Shown in pieces: positions 56,595-64,000 of a DNA stretch of 64,000 nucleotides. How positions within the stretch are numbered: the stretch's first letter is position 1; each line of letters begins with the position of its first letter. The position numbers and the translations under genes are program-made. The stretch comes from Pseudomonadales bacterium (GTDB lineage: Bacteria; Pseudomonadota; Gammaproteobacteria; Pseudomonadales; UBA7239), in assembly GCA_028280345.1 (NCBI GenBank), contig JANQLY010000006.1, forward strand, positions 57,621-121,620. The letters are read 5' to 3'. Under the pieces are notes generated by a model. The model was given only the letters and a program-made list of their open reading frames with translations, was not told the origin of the DNA and did not search any database.

Positions 56595-57458
56595 ATGAAA
56601 GAAAACTGGCTCATAGATCACGGAAAAAGCCTTTCAGAAGATGAGGTGATATGCCTTGTCGGAGATACCGGCGGCTCGATTGTGATGCCGGCGTTTGCCA
56701 GCGCCTTTGAGCAGGTCGGCTGCACCCAGGTACGATTGCTCGGTGATCTGATGTATCCCTACGGCATTTCTGGCCTCGATGACCCGGAACTAAAACAGCG
56801 CTTCCTCGCCCCATTCGAACCGCTGTTTGCCAAAGATATTCCGTTCTACCTGATTCTCGGCAACCACGACTACCGCAATAACACCGAAGCCTGGCTCGAA
56901 CTCGCCAGGCAACATCCACAGATTATTATGCCGAACTATTACTATGGTGAGCGCTGGGGTGACATGTGTTTTATCAGTCTCGACACCACCCACTTCGATA
57001 AGCTGTATCGACTCGGGCAACGTTTTGAGCAGGGGCGCTGGTTCAAGCGCATCAAAAAAGAACTCGCCGATAGCAAACTCGCAATTGTGCTCGGCCATCA
57101 CCCGCTGTTTTCCTGTGGCCCACACGATCACGCCACGCCACAGCTGCAACTGTTTTTACGCCGCCACATTCTAGGGCGCTGCGATGCCTATCTTGCCGGG
57201 CACGAGCATATTCTTTCCTACGAACGCGAAGCCCGCGACACGCACTTTTTTGTCGCCGCCACCGGTTACCATATTGCGCCGGTTAACGAGAGCAAGGCGA
57301 TTCATGCCAACTCCGAGTATGGGTTTTTAACGCTGCAAAAAGCTGAAGCCCATGCGGTGTGTATTTCCGGTTATACCGTGCAGGTCAATGAGCACTGTCA
57401 GTACCAGGGAGTGACCAAAGTCTGGCAGCAGATCGTTCAGGGGCAAGGGCTCCGGTAA
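56595..57458 (+). CDS. Calcineurin-like metallophosphoesterase
   Basis: A 287-residue cytoplasmic-looking enzyme (no signal peptide) with the full two-metal motif set: GDTGG (23-27), GDLMY (50-54), GNHDY (89-93), GHHPLFS (167-173) and GHEHIL (202-207). The pattern resembles purple-acid/tartrate-resistant acid phosphatases. The substrate is not predictable. It is the only plus-strand gene between tuf and the end of rplQ and is closed by its own terminator. Confidence 0.88.
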   Translation: MKENWLIDHGKSLSEDEVICLVGDTGGSIVMPAFASAFEQVGCTQVRLLGDLMYPYGISGLDDPELKQRFLAPFEPLFAKDIPFYLILGNHDYRNNTEAWLELARQHPQIIMPNYYYGERWGDMCFISLDTTHFDKLYRLGQRFEQGRWFKRIKKELADSKLAIVLGHHPLFSCGPHDHATPQLQLFLRRHILGRCDAYLAGHEHILSYEREARDTHFFVAATGYHIAPVNESKAIHANSEYGFLTLQKAEAHAVCISGYTVQVNEHCQYQGVTKVWQQIVQGQGLR

Positions 57459-57504
57459 GTATATACATGCAAATACTATATTTGCATCCCTGCCAGCCAA
57501 GAGA

Positions 57505-57546
57505 CAAACAGAGCCGGCAAGCCGACTCTGTTTGCTCTGCTTTTTT
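57505..57546 (+). terminator. Terminator of the metallophosphatase gene
   Basis: CAAACAGAG and CTCTGTTTG, with inner CGGC and GCCG, form a long stem, followed by CTCTGC and six T. A smaller palindrome ATGCAAATA-CTA-TATTTGCAT lies just upstream at 57467-57487. Confidence 0.75.
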
Positions 57547-57572
57547 GCAAAATTATTTACATTCGCTTACAA

Positions 57573-60500
57573 CTACAGACAACCGGAACCAAACCCCCCG
57601 GATGCCGGCTTGCTGGTATTATCATTAGGATCAGTGCCATTAGCCACCTCCCACCAGTCATTAAAGCCATCATTATCACTATCGCAATCATTTGGGTCAG
57701 TGCCGTGAAGATGCTCTTCATGACCATCCCACAAGTTATCATTATCCGAATCATTATCCAGCGGATCTGTAGATTCAGTATTTTCTTCACCATCTGATAA
57801 TTCATCGAAATCTGTATCGGTATTGCAGGGGTCAGTACCATCACTATATTCCTGAGTGTTAGTACGCCCGTCTCCGTCACTGTCCGTGGAAGCATTGCTG
57901 CTGTTGTAATCAGGTGCAGAGGTATAGCCGACATCCTTGCAGGCATTCTCGTAAGTTGCTTCCCAGCCGTCAGGAATACCATCACTATCTGTATCTGTTG
58001 CTGCTCCGGAATTTAAATTACCGATAATATCTATCTCATAGAAATCCATCCAACCATCATCATCACCATCAAGATCCATATCATAAGTATCGGTACTATC
58101 CACAAGACCATCCCCATCCGCATCATCCGGTGCGGCAGGATAACGCTCAGAGGGGCACACCTTACTTCTGACCGTAGTGGATTTTTCATTATCCACATCA
58201 CGCTGTCCCGCACAGGAACTAAAGGCTGTCGAAGACATCGTATCTTCACCTTCGGTCGGAGTGGAATCCGCAGTGTTATTAATTACCAGGGTACATTCTG
58301 TCGTTGAAGGATTAGTTGTTATGCCACTGCAAAAATCATCAAGTCGATCCACATCATCGTCCGTTACTTTACGGTCCGGCTCACCACTGCCGGTGGTATC
58401 AGTCATGTCCAACACTTCGGCAAAATACCAGTTAGTTCCGTCAATACTCGCAGTACAACCATTGGATACATAAGCTTTGGTAGACGTATCCGCCACATCA
58501 CAAGCAGTGATTAAGTCATAATCAATTTCATCAATCACACCATCATTATTAAAATCCGGATCACAAGCATTACCTAAACCATCTGTATCAAAATCAAACT
58601 GCATTGCATTATCAATATTGATGCAGTTATCACATGCATCACCAATACCGTCACCATCAGTATCCAATTGATCTGCGTTAGCGTGATACGGACAGTTATC
58701 GGTCACAGTCCAGGAAATCGGTATCGTGTAGGTGGTCACATCTTCTGTATCCGAACCTGAAGCCTCAAGAGTGGCACTACTGGTAAGCCCGGCAATAGCA
58801 CCAGTATCATCAAAGTCCGCAGTATTTATCGACCAGGCTTGCAAATAACCACTGGTAGGTATTTCCTTATCCCGATTACCGCTAACACCGCCCGTCGCAC
58901 TGGCACCAATGTTGGTTAAGGCACCGGATGAATAAGTACCGGATACCGAGGTCAGCAAAATTTCACCGGTACTCGGCATTGATGAGCCGGATGATACCTG
59001 ATCTCCATTAGAATCTAATACCGCCTCAAGATTTCCGGTGGTACTACCCTGCTCTATCGAAGTACCGGCACTCGGCACATTACCTGTTCCAGTGTCAAAC
59101 GGTAGTATTTTTACAGCAGGTATATTTTCTTCTGTACAAGGCGGTGGTGCCGTTGCAGCCGTACAGCGCTTGGTCAACGCTTGAAACGTCGCAGTAGCCC
59201 CGCTGGAAGACTGTGATATTTCAGCGCCAAACTCCGGAGTAAACTCACCACTGCCGATACCGCAATCATCACACTCAAACGGGATTTTGCGCTGATCGTA
59301 AGGGTAAGTTGTAATTGTGGTTGTTCCACTGGTATTAATAGACAGCTCATTATCACCATCTCCATCAAAGTCATTACCATGAACTATGGTATCCAGATAC
59401 AGAGCCGCATCTGATGGCCAACTGTTAGTTTCCGGCAAACCGGCTAATGTGGAGGTAGCATAATTCCAACGAGTTGTACCGTTCTCCGCAGTTGACGGTG
59501 CAGGTAGCGCATTCCAGGAACCGAAGCCAGAGTTCATAGAGTAGAGAAAATCAAAATCACCACTGGCAATCGCCGGCTCACCAGTCTGTGCTTCTTTATA
59601 GTATTCATTGTGAAGATAATAATAGTACTCCATACGCAGCTTATTGCGCTTGTCACGCAAATTGGCGTCCTGATGGAAAAATATATAATCCATGCCGGTC
59701 CAGCTATCGACAGATGTTTCATGCATCAAGATACCTGTTTCACTGGCATCTAATGGCGTATCATTCTCCACAACTGTCAGACAAGTGGTATTACTGGTAC
59801 AACTCTGCCCATCCCAGTCCGTCAGTTTAATAGTAAAACCTCCGGTGGTTTTTTCCACCACAGCATCAGTATAAGCGCGAATATGATCCCGTACTGCTTC
59901 CCGAATACCACCGGTTTTCAGCCGACTGCAACCCACAGCGTACTCCGACATTCCGATATGGAAATCCAGCGTCACACCGGTCTTAGTGGCACGATGGTCA
60001 TTAATGGCTTTTAGCTTCTGTATAGAAATTTTTATATCATCGCCTATGGTAGTACCACCACAGTTAAATGGTGCAAAGAAAGACGGAAAGAAAGCCCCTT
60101 TATATTCGGCATCATCAAGAGCCATCGCCACCTCATCCCATAACTGGTAGTACTCTTCCGTCAAATCATAGGGACTGGTATCAGACCAAATATCATTGCC
60201 CGCAGAAAGATCGATCTCACGAATTGGAATCAGGTAATCCGGCTCAAAATACTTCACAAAGAATAACAACATTCGAGCCATGCCTTGCCGATTAGCCCTG
60301 ACCGTCCAGTCCGCGGACAAGGTATCATCGTCATCGGAAGTCAAGTAGGACATAGACTCCGACATATAGTGGGGACCGATATCGATCTTATAACCGCTGC
60401 CTGTATCGTACACGCCCTGCCATATCAGTGAATGCTTCTCAACCTTGAAGTGTTGAAACCAGGACCAGACTTCATGCCGATTAGCATCTGAACTGTACAG

Positions 60501-60881
60501 ATTTGACGGCGAACAACTGCATTCCGTATTCAGATTAGTGAAAAACTCACTGGCAGTATCTGAATCTTCCAGCGCATCGATCAGATTCTGCGCAGTAATA
60601 TTATCGTCACTGAAAATTTCCCAGGGCTCACCGGTAAAATGACTGACACCATCTGGCCACAGAGAAATAACATCACTATGAACCACCGTGGCATATACCC
60701 TGTTACGATTTAGGCCTGGCTGAAGGTTGAGCTGGGAGTAGGCTATTTCCAACCCGGTATCCCTGTCATTACGATTTACCAGAGTAGTGCTGTAACCACC
60801 ACCGGCAACACTAGCCAGGACGTCAGGAATTGCAATCAGTACCATAAAAAATACTGACGCTGCTTTACTTAAAAATTTCAT
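57573..60881 (-). CDS. Large secreted protein with C-terminal TSP3-like calcium repeats
   Basis: This 1102-residue exported protein has a signal peptide (SVFFMVLIAIPDVLA). The N-terminal domain (about 25-520) is rich in aromatic and acidic residues, with WSWFQHFKVEKHSLIWQGVYD and cysteine pairs (CSCSP, CGIGS); I do not recognise it. The middle part is T/S/G-rich. From about residue 740, TSP3-like loops (DTDGDGIGDACDNC, DFDTDGLGNACDPDFNNDG) alternate with a dockerin-like spacing. A run of D-rich EF-type repeats (SDGDGRTNTQEYSDGTDPC) leads to a C-terminus GFGSGCL. AGGAGA precedes the ATG. It lies between fusA2 and the ribosomal operons, an unusual place for such a gene. Confidence 0.8.
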   Translation of the reverse strand: MKFLSKAASVFFMVLIAIPDVLASVAGGGYSTTLVNRNDRDTGLEIAYSQLNLQPGLNRNRVYATVVHSDVISLWPDGVSHFTGEPWEIFSDDNITAQNLIDALEDSDTASEFFTNLNTECSCSPSNLYSSDANRHEVWSWFQHFKVEKHSLIWQGVYDTGSGYKIDIGPHYMSESMSYLTSDDDDTLSADWTVRANRQGMARMLLFFVKYFEPDYLIPIREIDLSAGNDIWSDTSPYDLTEEYYQLWDEVAMALDDAEYKGAFFPSFFAPFNCGGTTIGDDIKISIQKLKAINDHRATKTGVTLDFHIGMSEYAVGCSRLKTGGIREAVRDHIRAYTDAVVEKTTGGFTIKLTDWDGQSCTSNTTCLTVVENDTPLDASETGILMHETSVDSWTGMDYIFFHQDANLRDKRNKLRMEYYYYLHNEYYKEAQTGEPAIASGDFDFLYSMNSGFGSWNALPAPSTAENGTTRWNYATSTLAGLPETNSWPSDAALYLDTIVHGNDFDGDGDNELSINTSGTTTITTYPYDQRKIPFECDDCGIGSGEFTPEFGAEISQSSSGATATFQALTKRCTAATAPPPCTEENIPAVKILPFDTGTGNVPSAGTSIEQGSTTGNLEAVLDSNGDQVSSGSSMPSTGEILLTSVSGTYSSGALTNIGASATGGVSGNRDKEIPTSGYLQAWSINTADFDDTGAIAGLTSSATLEASGSDTEDVTTYTIPISWTVTDNCPYHANADQLDTDGDGIGDACDNCINIDNAMQFDFDTDGLGNACDPDFNNDGVIDEIDYDLITACDVADTSTKAYVSNGCTASIDGTNWYFAEVLDMTDTTGSGEPDRKVTDDDVDRLDDFCSGITTNPSTTECTLVINNTADSTPTEGEDTMSSTAFSSCAGQRDVDNEKSTTVRSKVCPSERYPAAPDDADGDGLVDSTDTYDMDLDGDDDGWMDFYEIDIIGNLNSGAATDTDSDGIPDGWEATYENACKDVGYTSAPDYNSSNASTDSDGDGRTNTQEYSDGTDPCNTDTDFDELSDGEENTESTDPLDNDSDNDNLWDGHEEHLHGTDPNDCDSDNDGFNDWWEVANGTDPNDNTSKPASGGFGSGCL

Positions 60882-61577
60882 TTAAATCTCTCCTTGTATA
60901 TTGTTTGATGTGTTTACCCACGGCACGACCTCTCGACAATCCAGAAATCGACTGAAAACACTTAATTAAAAAATATTATTTAGCTATGACTTCTAAGCTA
61001 TGACTGCTAACTGCTACGACTATCAACTACTATTACTACCTACTACATAACTACTTACTACAACAAACCTAAATACCCCGGTAGCTGACAGCAAATATCC
61101 AGCTAGTGTTATTTATGAACAACTTCCAGACAATAAGCACCGCAATAGCAGCTTATTAGCTCTAACCTAACATTTGCCAGACTTCCCATAGTGTTTTGAT
61201 GGCGGACTAAAACCAAATAGAGATTCAACACAGTTTTAATTGTTATCGTATACATGGTTTTTCCCTAACCTTATTCCACTACTATTTTTTATTGCGCGAA
61301 TTACACCCTGTAAAATCCTTGCACTCGCTCCCCGGTCTATCCATTAACTCTTCCTCCTTAATCTTACCCGCCTGCTATAGCTATCCCTTTTACAACAATC
61401 ATTGCTTTACTCTAGCTTAATTTCAAGATAAAAACACCACTACTCTTATAGTTTATTCATAATTGAAAGTAATATCACACAACTGTTAATTCGTCATCAA
61501 TATATAGAAACACCCTCTAAAAAGTAAAAAAGCCGGCAGATGCCAGCTTTTTCACAAGTTGGAGACTTAAGGAGTAC
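60882..61577. other. AT-rich intergenic region with CTA-rich low-complexity tract
   Basis: About 690 bases without a gene. From 60970 to 61065 the sequence is built from imperfect CTA/ACT triplets, including two copies of AGCTATGACTNCTAA. The fusA2 terminator lies at the right. The promoter of the leftward 1102-residue gene should be here, but I cannot place it. Confidence 0.5.
61526..61552 (-). terminator. Terminator of fusA2
   Basis: AAAAAGC-CGGCA and TGCCA-GCTTTTT pair with a two-base centre (GA) and one mismatch. It lies about 25 bases after the fusA2 stop and is symmetric, so it could work in both directions. Confidence 0.75.
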
Positions 61578-63671
61578 TTACTTTTGCTGCGCTGCCTTGC
61601 GTTCTTTAACTGCGGCAACCACTTCTTCTGACACATTGGCCGGACACGGTGCATAGTGTGAGAATTCCATGGAGAACTGACCACGACCGGAAGTCATGGT
61701 ACGCAGGTGGCCGATATAGCCAAACATTTCTGAAAGCGGCACATCGGCTTTAACACGCACACCGGTGGCACCGGCGTCCTGGCTTTTGATCATACCGCGA
61801 CGACGGTTAAGGTCACCGATAACATCACCGACATGATCGTCCGGTGTAAACACATCCACTTTCATAATCGGCTCAAGCAGTTGCGCACCGGCTTTCGGCA
61901 TGGACTGGCGATAGGCACCACGTGCAGCAAGTTCAAACGCCACCGCCGAGGAGTCCACCGCGTGGTGAGCACCATCGAACAGTTCGATTTCAACATCAAG
62001 CAGCGGGAAGCCGGCCACCGGGCCTTCTGCCATCATCAGCTCGAAACCTTTTTCGATGGCCGGGAAGAATTCTTTCGGCACGTTGCCGCCCACTACTGTG
62101 GACTCAAACTTGAAGCCTGAGCCTGTTTCACCCGGACGAATGCGATAGTCGATTTTACCGAACTGACCGGAACCACCGGATTGTTTCTTGTGGGTGTAGG
62201 AGTCTTCAATCGCCTGGGTAATGGTTTCACGGTAGGCTACCTGGGGCTGACCCACTTCGAGTTCAACACCGTAGGTGCGCTTGAGGATATCCACTTTAAC
62301 GTCGAGGTGGAGTTCACCCATACCTTTAAGAATGGTTTCACCAGTCTCTTCATCTGTTTCAACCACGAAGGAAGGATCTTCTGCGACCATCTTGCCGATC
62401 GCAACACCCATTTTCTCGGAACCACCTTTATCCTTCGGTGATACTGCAATGGAGATAACCGGATCCGGGAACACCATCGCTTCCAGTGTGCACTCATGAT
62501 CAGGATCACACAGGGTATGACCGGTTTGTACGTTCTTCATACCTACCACCGCGAGAATATCACCGGCCTGGGCACTGTCGAGTTCGTTACGATCATTGGC
62601 GTGCATTTCTACCATACGACCAATACGCTCGGTTTTGCCTGTGTAGGAGTTCAATATGGTCATACCTTTCTCCAGCTTACCGGAGTAGATACGAATAAAG
62701 GTCAACGCGCCGAAGCGGTCATCCATAATTTTAAATGCCAATGCGCGCAGCGGCTCATCTACAGAAACAGTTGCGTGCTCACCAGTCTCATGACCTTCTT
62801 CGTCAGTCAGTGGCTGCGGATCAACCTCGGTTGGATCCGGCAAAAAGTCAACAACCGCATCGAGAACCAGCTGAATACCTTTGTCTTTAAACGCCGAACC
62901 GCAGTAGGTCGGGAAGAAGTCGAGATTAATAGTACCCTTGCGAATACATTTCTTGATGTCTTCCATGGAAGGCTCGTTACCTTCGAGGTAGGCTTCCATA
63001 ACATCATCGTCCTGCTCAACCGCCATTTCGATGAGCTTTTCGCGCCACTCTTCAACTTCGTCTACCATATCGGCAGGTACGTCCTGAAGCTCAAACGCTT
63101 CCGGGTTACCCGGATCAGTCCAGACATGCGCCTTGCGCGTTAACAGATCAACAACACCGGTAAAGTTATCTTCTCGACCAATCGGCAATACCATCACCAG
63201 AGGGTTGGCACCGAGTACATCTTCAACCTGACCAACAACACGCATAAAGTCTGCGCCAATACGGTCAAGCTTGTTAACAAAGATAATACGGGCTACTTCC
63301 GACTCGTTAGCGTAACGCCAGTTGGTTTCAGATTGCGGCTCAACACCACCGGAACCACAGAATACACCTACACCACCATCGAGTACTTTCAGAGAGCGAT
63401 ATACTTCAACGGTGAAGTCAACGTGCCCCGGAGTATCAATAATATTGAGGCGGTGATCTTTCCAGAAACAGGTAGTCGCTGCGGACTGAATCGTAATACC
63501 ACGCTCCTGCTCCTGCTCCATAAAGTCAGTCGTTGCCTGACCATCGTGCACTTCTCCGGTTTTATGAATCTTACCGGTCAGCTTAAGGATACGCTCAGTG
63601 GTAGTGGTTTTACCCGCATCCACGTGCGCGAAGATACCAATGTTTCTGTATAAGGATAAGTCTGTAGCCAT
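61578..63671 (-). CDS. fusA2: Elongation factor G paralogue (EF-G 2 type)
   Basis: A 697-residue GTPase of the EF-G family that would promote ribosome translocation or recycling. G1 is AHVDAGKTT (15-23), G3 is DTPGH and G4 is NKLD; switch I ([16 protein letters not shown]) and domain IV are present. The GTPase domain lacks the insertion found after SAATTAFW in E. coli [24 protein letters not shown] with [15 protein letters not shown] is the pattern I know from the second EF-G of Vibrio, Shewanella and Pseudomonas. The ATG at 63671 is preferred; a TTG four codons upstream is possible. It follows tuf, separated by a palindromic element. Confidence 0.85.
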   Translation of the reverse strand: MATDLSLYRNIGIFAHVDAGKTTTTERILKLTGKIHKTGEVHDGQATTDFMEQEQERGITIQSAATTCFWKDHRLNIIDTPGHVDFTVEVYRSLKVLDGGVGVFCGSGGVEPQSETNWRYANESEVARIIFVNKLDRIGADFMRVVGQVEDVLGANPLVMVLPIGREDNFTGVVDLLTRKAHVWTDPGNPEAFELQDVPADMVDEVEEWREKLIEMAVEQDDDVMEAYLEGNEPSMEDIKKCIRKGTINLDFFPTYCGSAFKDKGIQLVLDAVVDFLPDPTEVDPQPLTDEEGHETGEHATVSVDEPLRALAFKIMDDRFGALTFIRIYSGKLEKGMTILNSYTGKTERIGRMVEMHANDRNELDSAQAGDILAVVGMKNVQTGHTLCDPDHECTLEAMVFPDPVISIAVSPKDKGGSEKMGVAIGKMVAEDPSFVVETDEETGETILKGMGELHLDVKVDILKRTYGVELEVGQPQVAYRETITQAIEDSYTHKKQSGGSGQFGKIDYRIRPGETGSGFKFESTVVGGNVPKEFFPAIEKGFELMMAEGPVAGFPLLDVEIELFDGAHHAVDSSAVAFELAARGAYRQSMPKAGAQLLEPIMKVDVFTPDDHVGDVIGDLNRRRGMIKSQDAGATGVRVKADVPLSEMFGYIGHLRTMTSGRGQFSMEFSHYAPCPANVSEEVVAAVKERKAAQQK

Positions 63672-63739
63672 GATATTACTCAATTAAATTTAAAACCTGT
63701 TTATTAACCTATGCATTTGCCAAACATTCAGCGAACTGT

Positions 63740-63863
63740 AATAGGGCGTTATGAGCGCCGGCAAATCAAGGCAAAAGCAAGCGAGGATACGGAGCGTATA
63801 CGAAATACGTGAGTAATCCGAGCTTGCTTTTAACGCTGAGTTGCCAAGTGTAATAGCCCTATT
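63740..63863. repeat. MITE-like imperfect palindrome overlapping the tuf stop codon
   Basis: A 124-base inverted repeat has perfect 8-base ends (AATAGGGC, GCCCTATT). Inside, AAAAGCAAGC is matched by GCTTGCTTTT, with further paired blocks (GGCAA/TTGCC, CGTAT/ATACG). The right end covers the last codon and stop of tuf (GAA TAG). It has no coding capacity. I recall closely similar elements as dispersed repeats in gammaproteobacterial genomes, from memory. Confidence 0.7.
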
Positions 63864-64000
63864 CGATGATTTTAGCGACTACGCCTGCGCCGACTGTTCT
63901 CCCACCTTCACGAATCGCAAAACGCAGGCCATCTTCCATCGCAATCGGTGCAATCAGGGTCACGGTCATCTGAATGTTGTCACCCGGCATGACCATCTCA
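63859..64000 (-). CDS. tuf: Elongation factor Tu (partial, C-terminus)
   Basis: The last 46 codons or so of EF-Tu are present: [16 protein letters not shown], then [20 protein letters not shown] and a TAG stop. EF-Tu delivers aminoacyl-tRNA to the ribosome. The N-terminal part lies beyond the right edge; canonical fusA, rpsG and rpsL would be expected there. Confidence 0.95.
   Translation of the reverse strand, partial: EMVMPGDNIQMTVTLIAPIAMEDGLRFAIREGGRTVGAGVVAKIIE

Noticed and set aside
61578..63671. Canonical fusA (EF-G 1)
   Set aside because: The sequence lacks the GTPase-domain insertion typical of E. coli EF-G and matches the pattern of the second paralogue; the position after tuf is also atypical.

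Overview
The window looks like a chromosomal segment of a marine-type gammaproteobacterium. The evidence is the gene order of the S10-spc-alpha ribosomal operons, the pairing of tesA with a YbbA/YbbP-like ABC exporter, a gammaproteobacterial ttcA and bioA, a second EF-G paralogue of the type found beside canonical EF-G in Pseudomonas, Vibrio and Shewanella, and several very large secreted proteins rich in calcium-binding D-rich repeats. A Cellvibrionales-like host is my inference only.

Layout, left to right. 1-3.5 kb: the truncated end of a multi-pass membrane glycosyltransferase-like gene (-), a DUF2780 exported protein (-), a frameshifted remnant with a D-rich repeat (-), and a flavin-containing monooxygenase (+). 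3.9-9.6 kb: a 1901-residue secreted protein with three RCC1-type beta-propellers joined by thrombospondin-type-3-like (TSP3) linkers (+), closed by a perfect 19-bp hairpin. 9.9-12.3 kb: cytochrome bd oxidase of the short-Q-loop (Cio) type, cydA-cydB (+). 12.4-14 kb: an FG-GAP propeller protein (+). 14.3-16.8 kb: ttcA, a small hypothetical gene and a lipoprotein (all -). 16.9-20.8 kb: a compact (-) operon of DUF3604, PpiC-like rotamase and HupE/UreJ-like membrane protein. 20.9-31.3 kb: one 3457-residue exported protein made of 27 repeats of about 122 residues arranged as nine A-B-C triads, followed by TSP3 repeats. 31.4-36.7 kb: YbbP/YbbA-like ABC exporter (-), divergent from overlapping tesA and bioA (+).

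36.7-40.7 kb is an accessory island. Four AT-rich genes in the same orientation are separated by attC-like sites, with no integrase in the window, so it looks like an orphan integron cassette array. One product carries an RN-x3-H (HEPN-like) motif and two carry CxxC zinc-binding motifs. 40.7-41.9 kb is an alanine/serine-glyoxylate-type aminotransferase.

42-55.9 kb (all -) is the uninterrupted S10, spc and alpha ribosomal operon series from rpsJ to rplQ, with secY, rpmJ and rpoA in their usual places. A near-consensus sigma70 promoter lies upstream of rpsJ. The usual direct tuf-rpsJ linkage is broken: between them lie a metallophosphatase (+), a 1102-residue secreted TSP3 protein (-) and the EF-G paralogue fusA2 (-). 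The end of tuf itself is at the right edge. A 124-bp MITE-like palindrome lies between tuf and fusA2, and its end includes the tuf stop codon.
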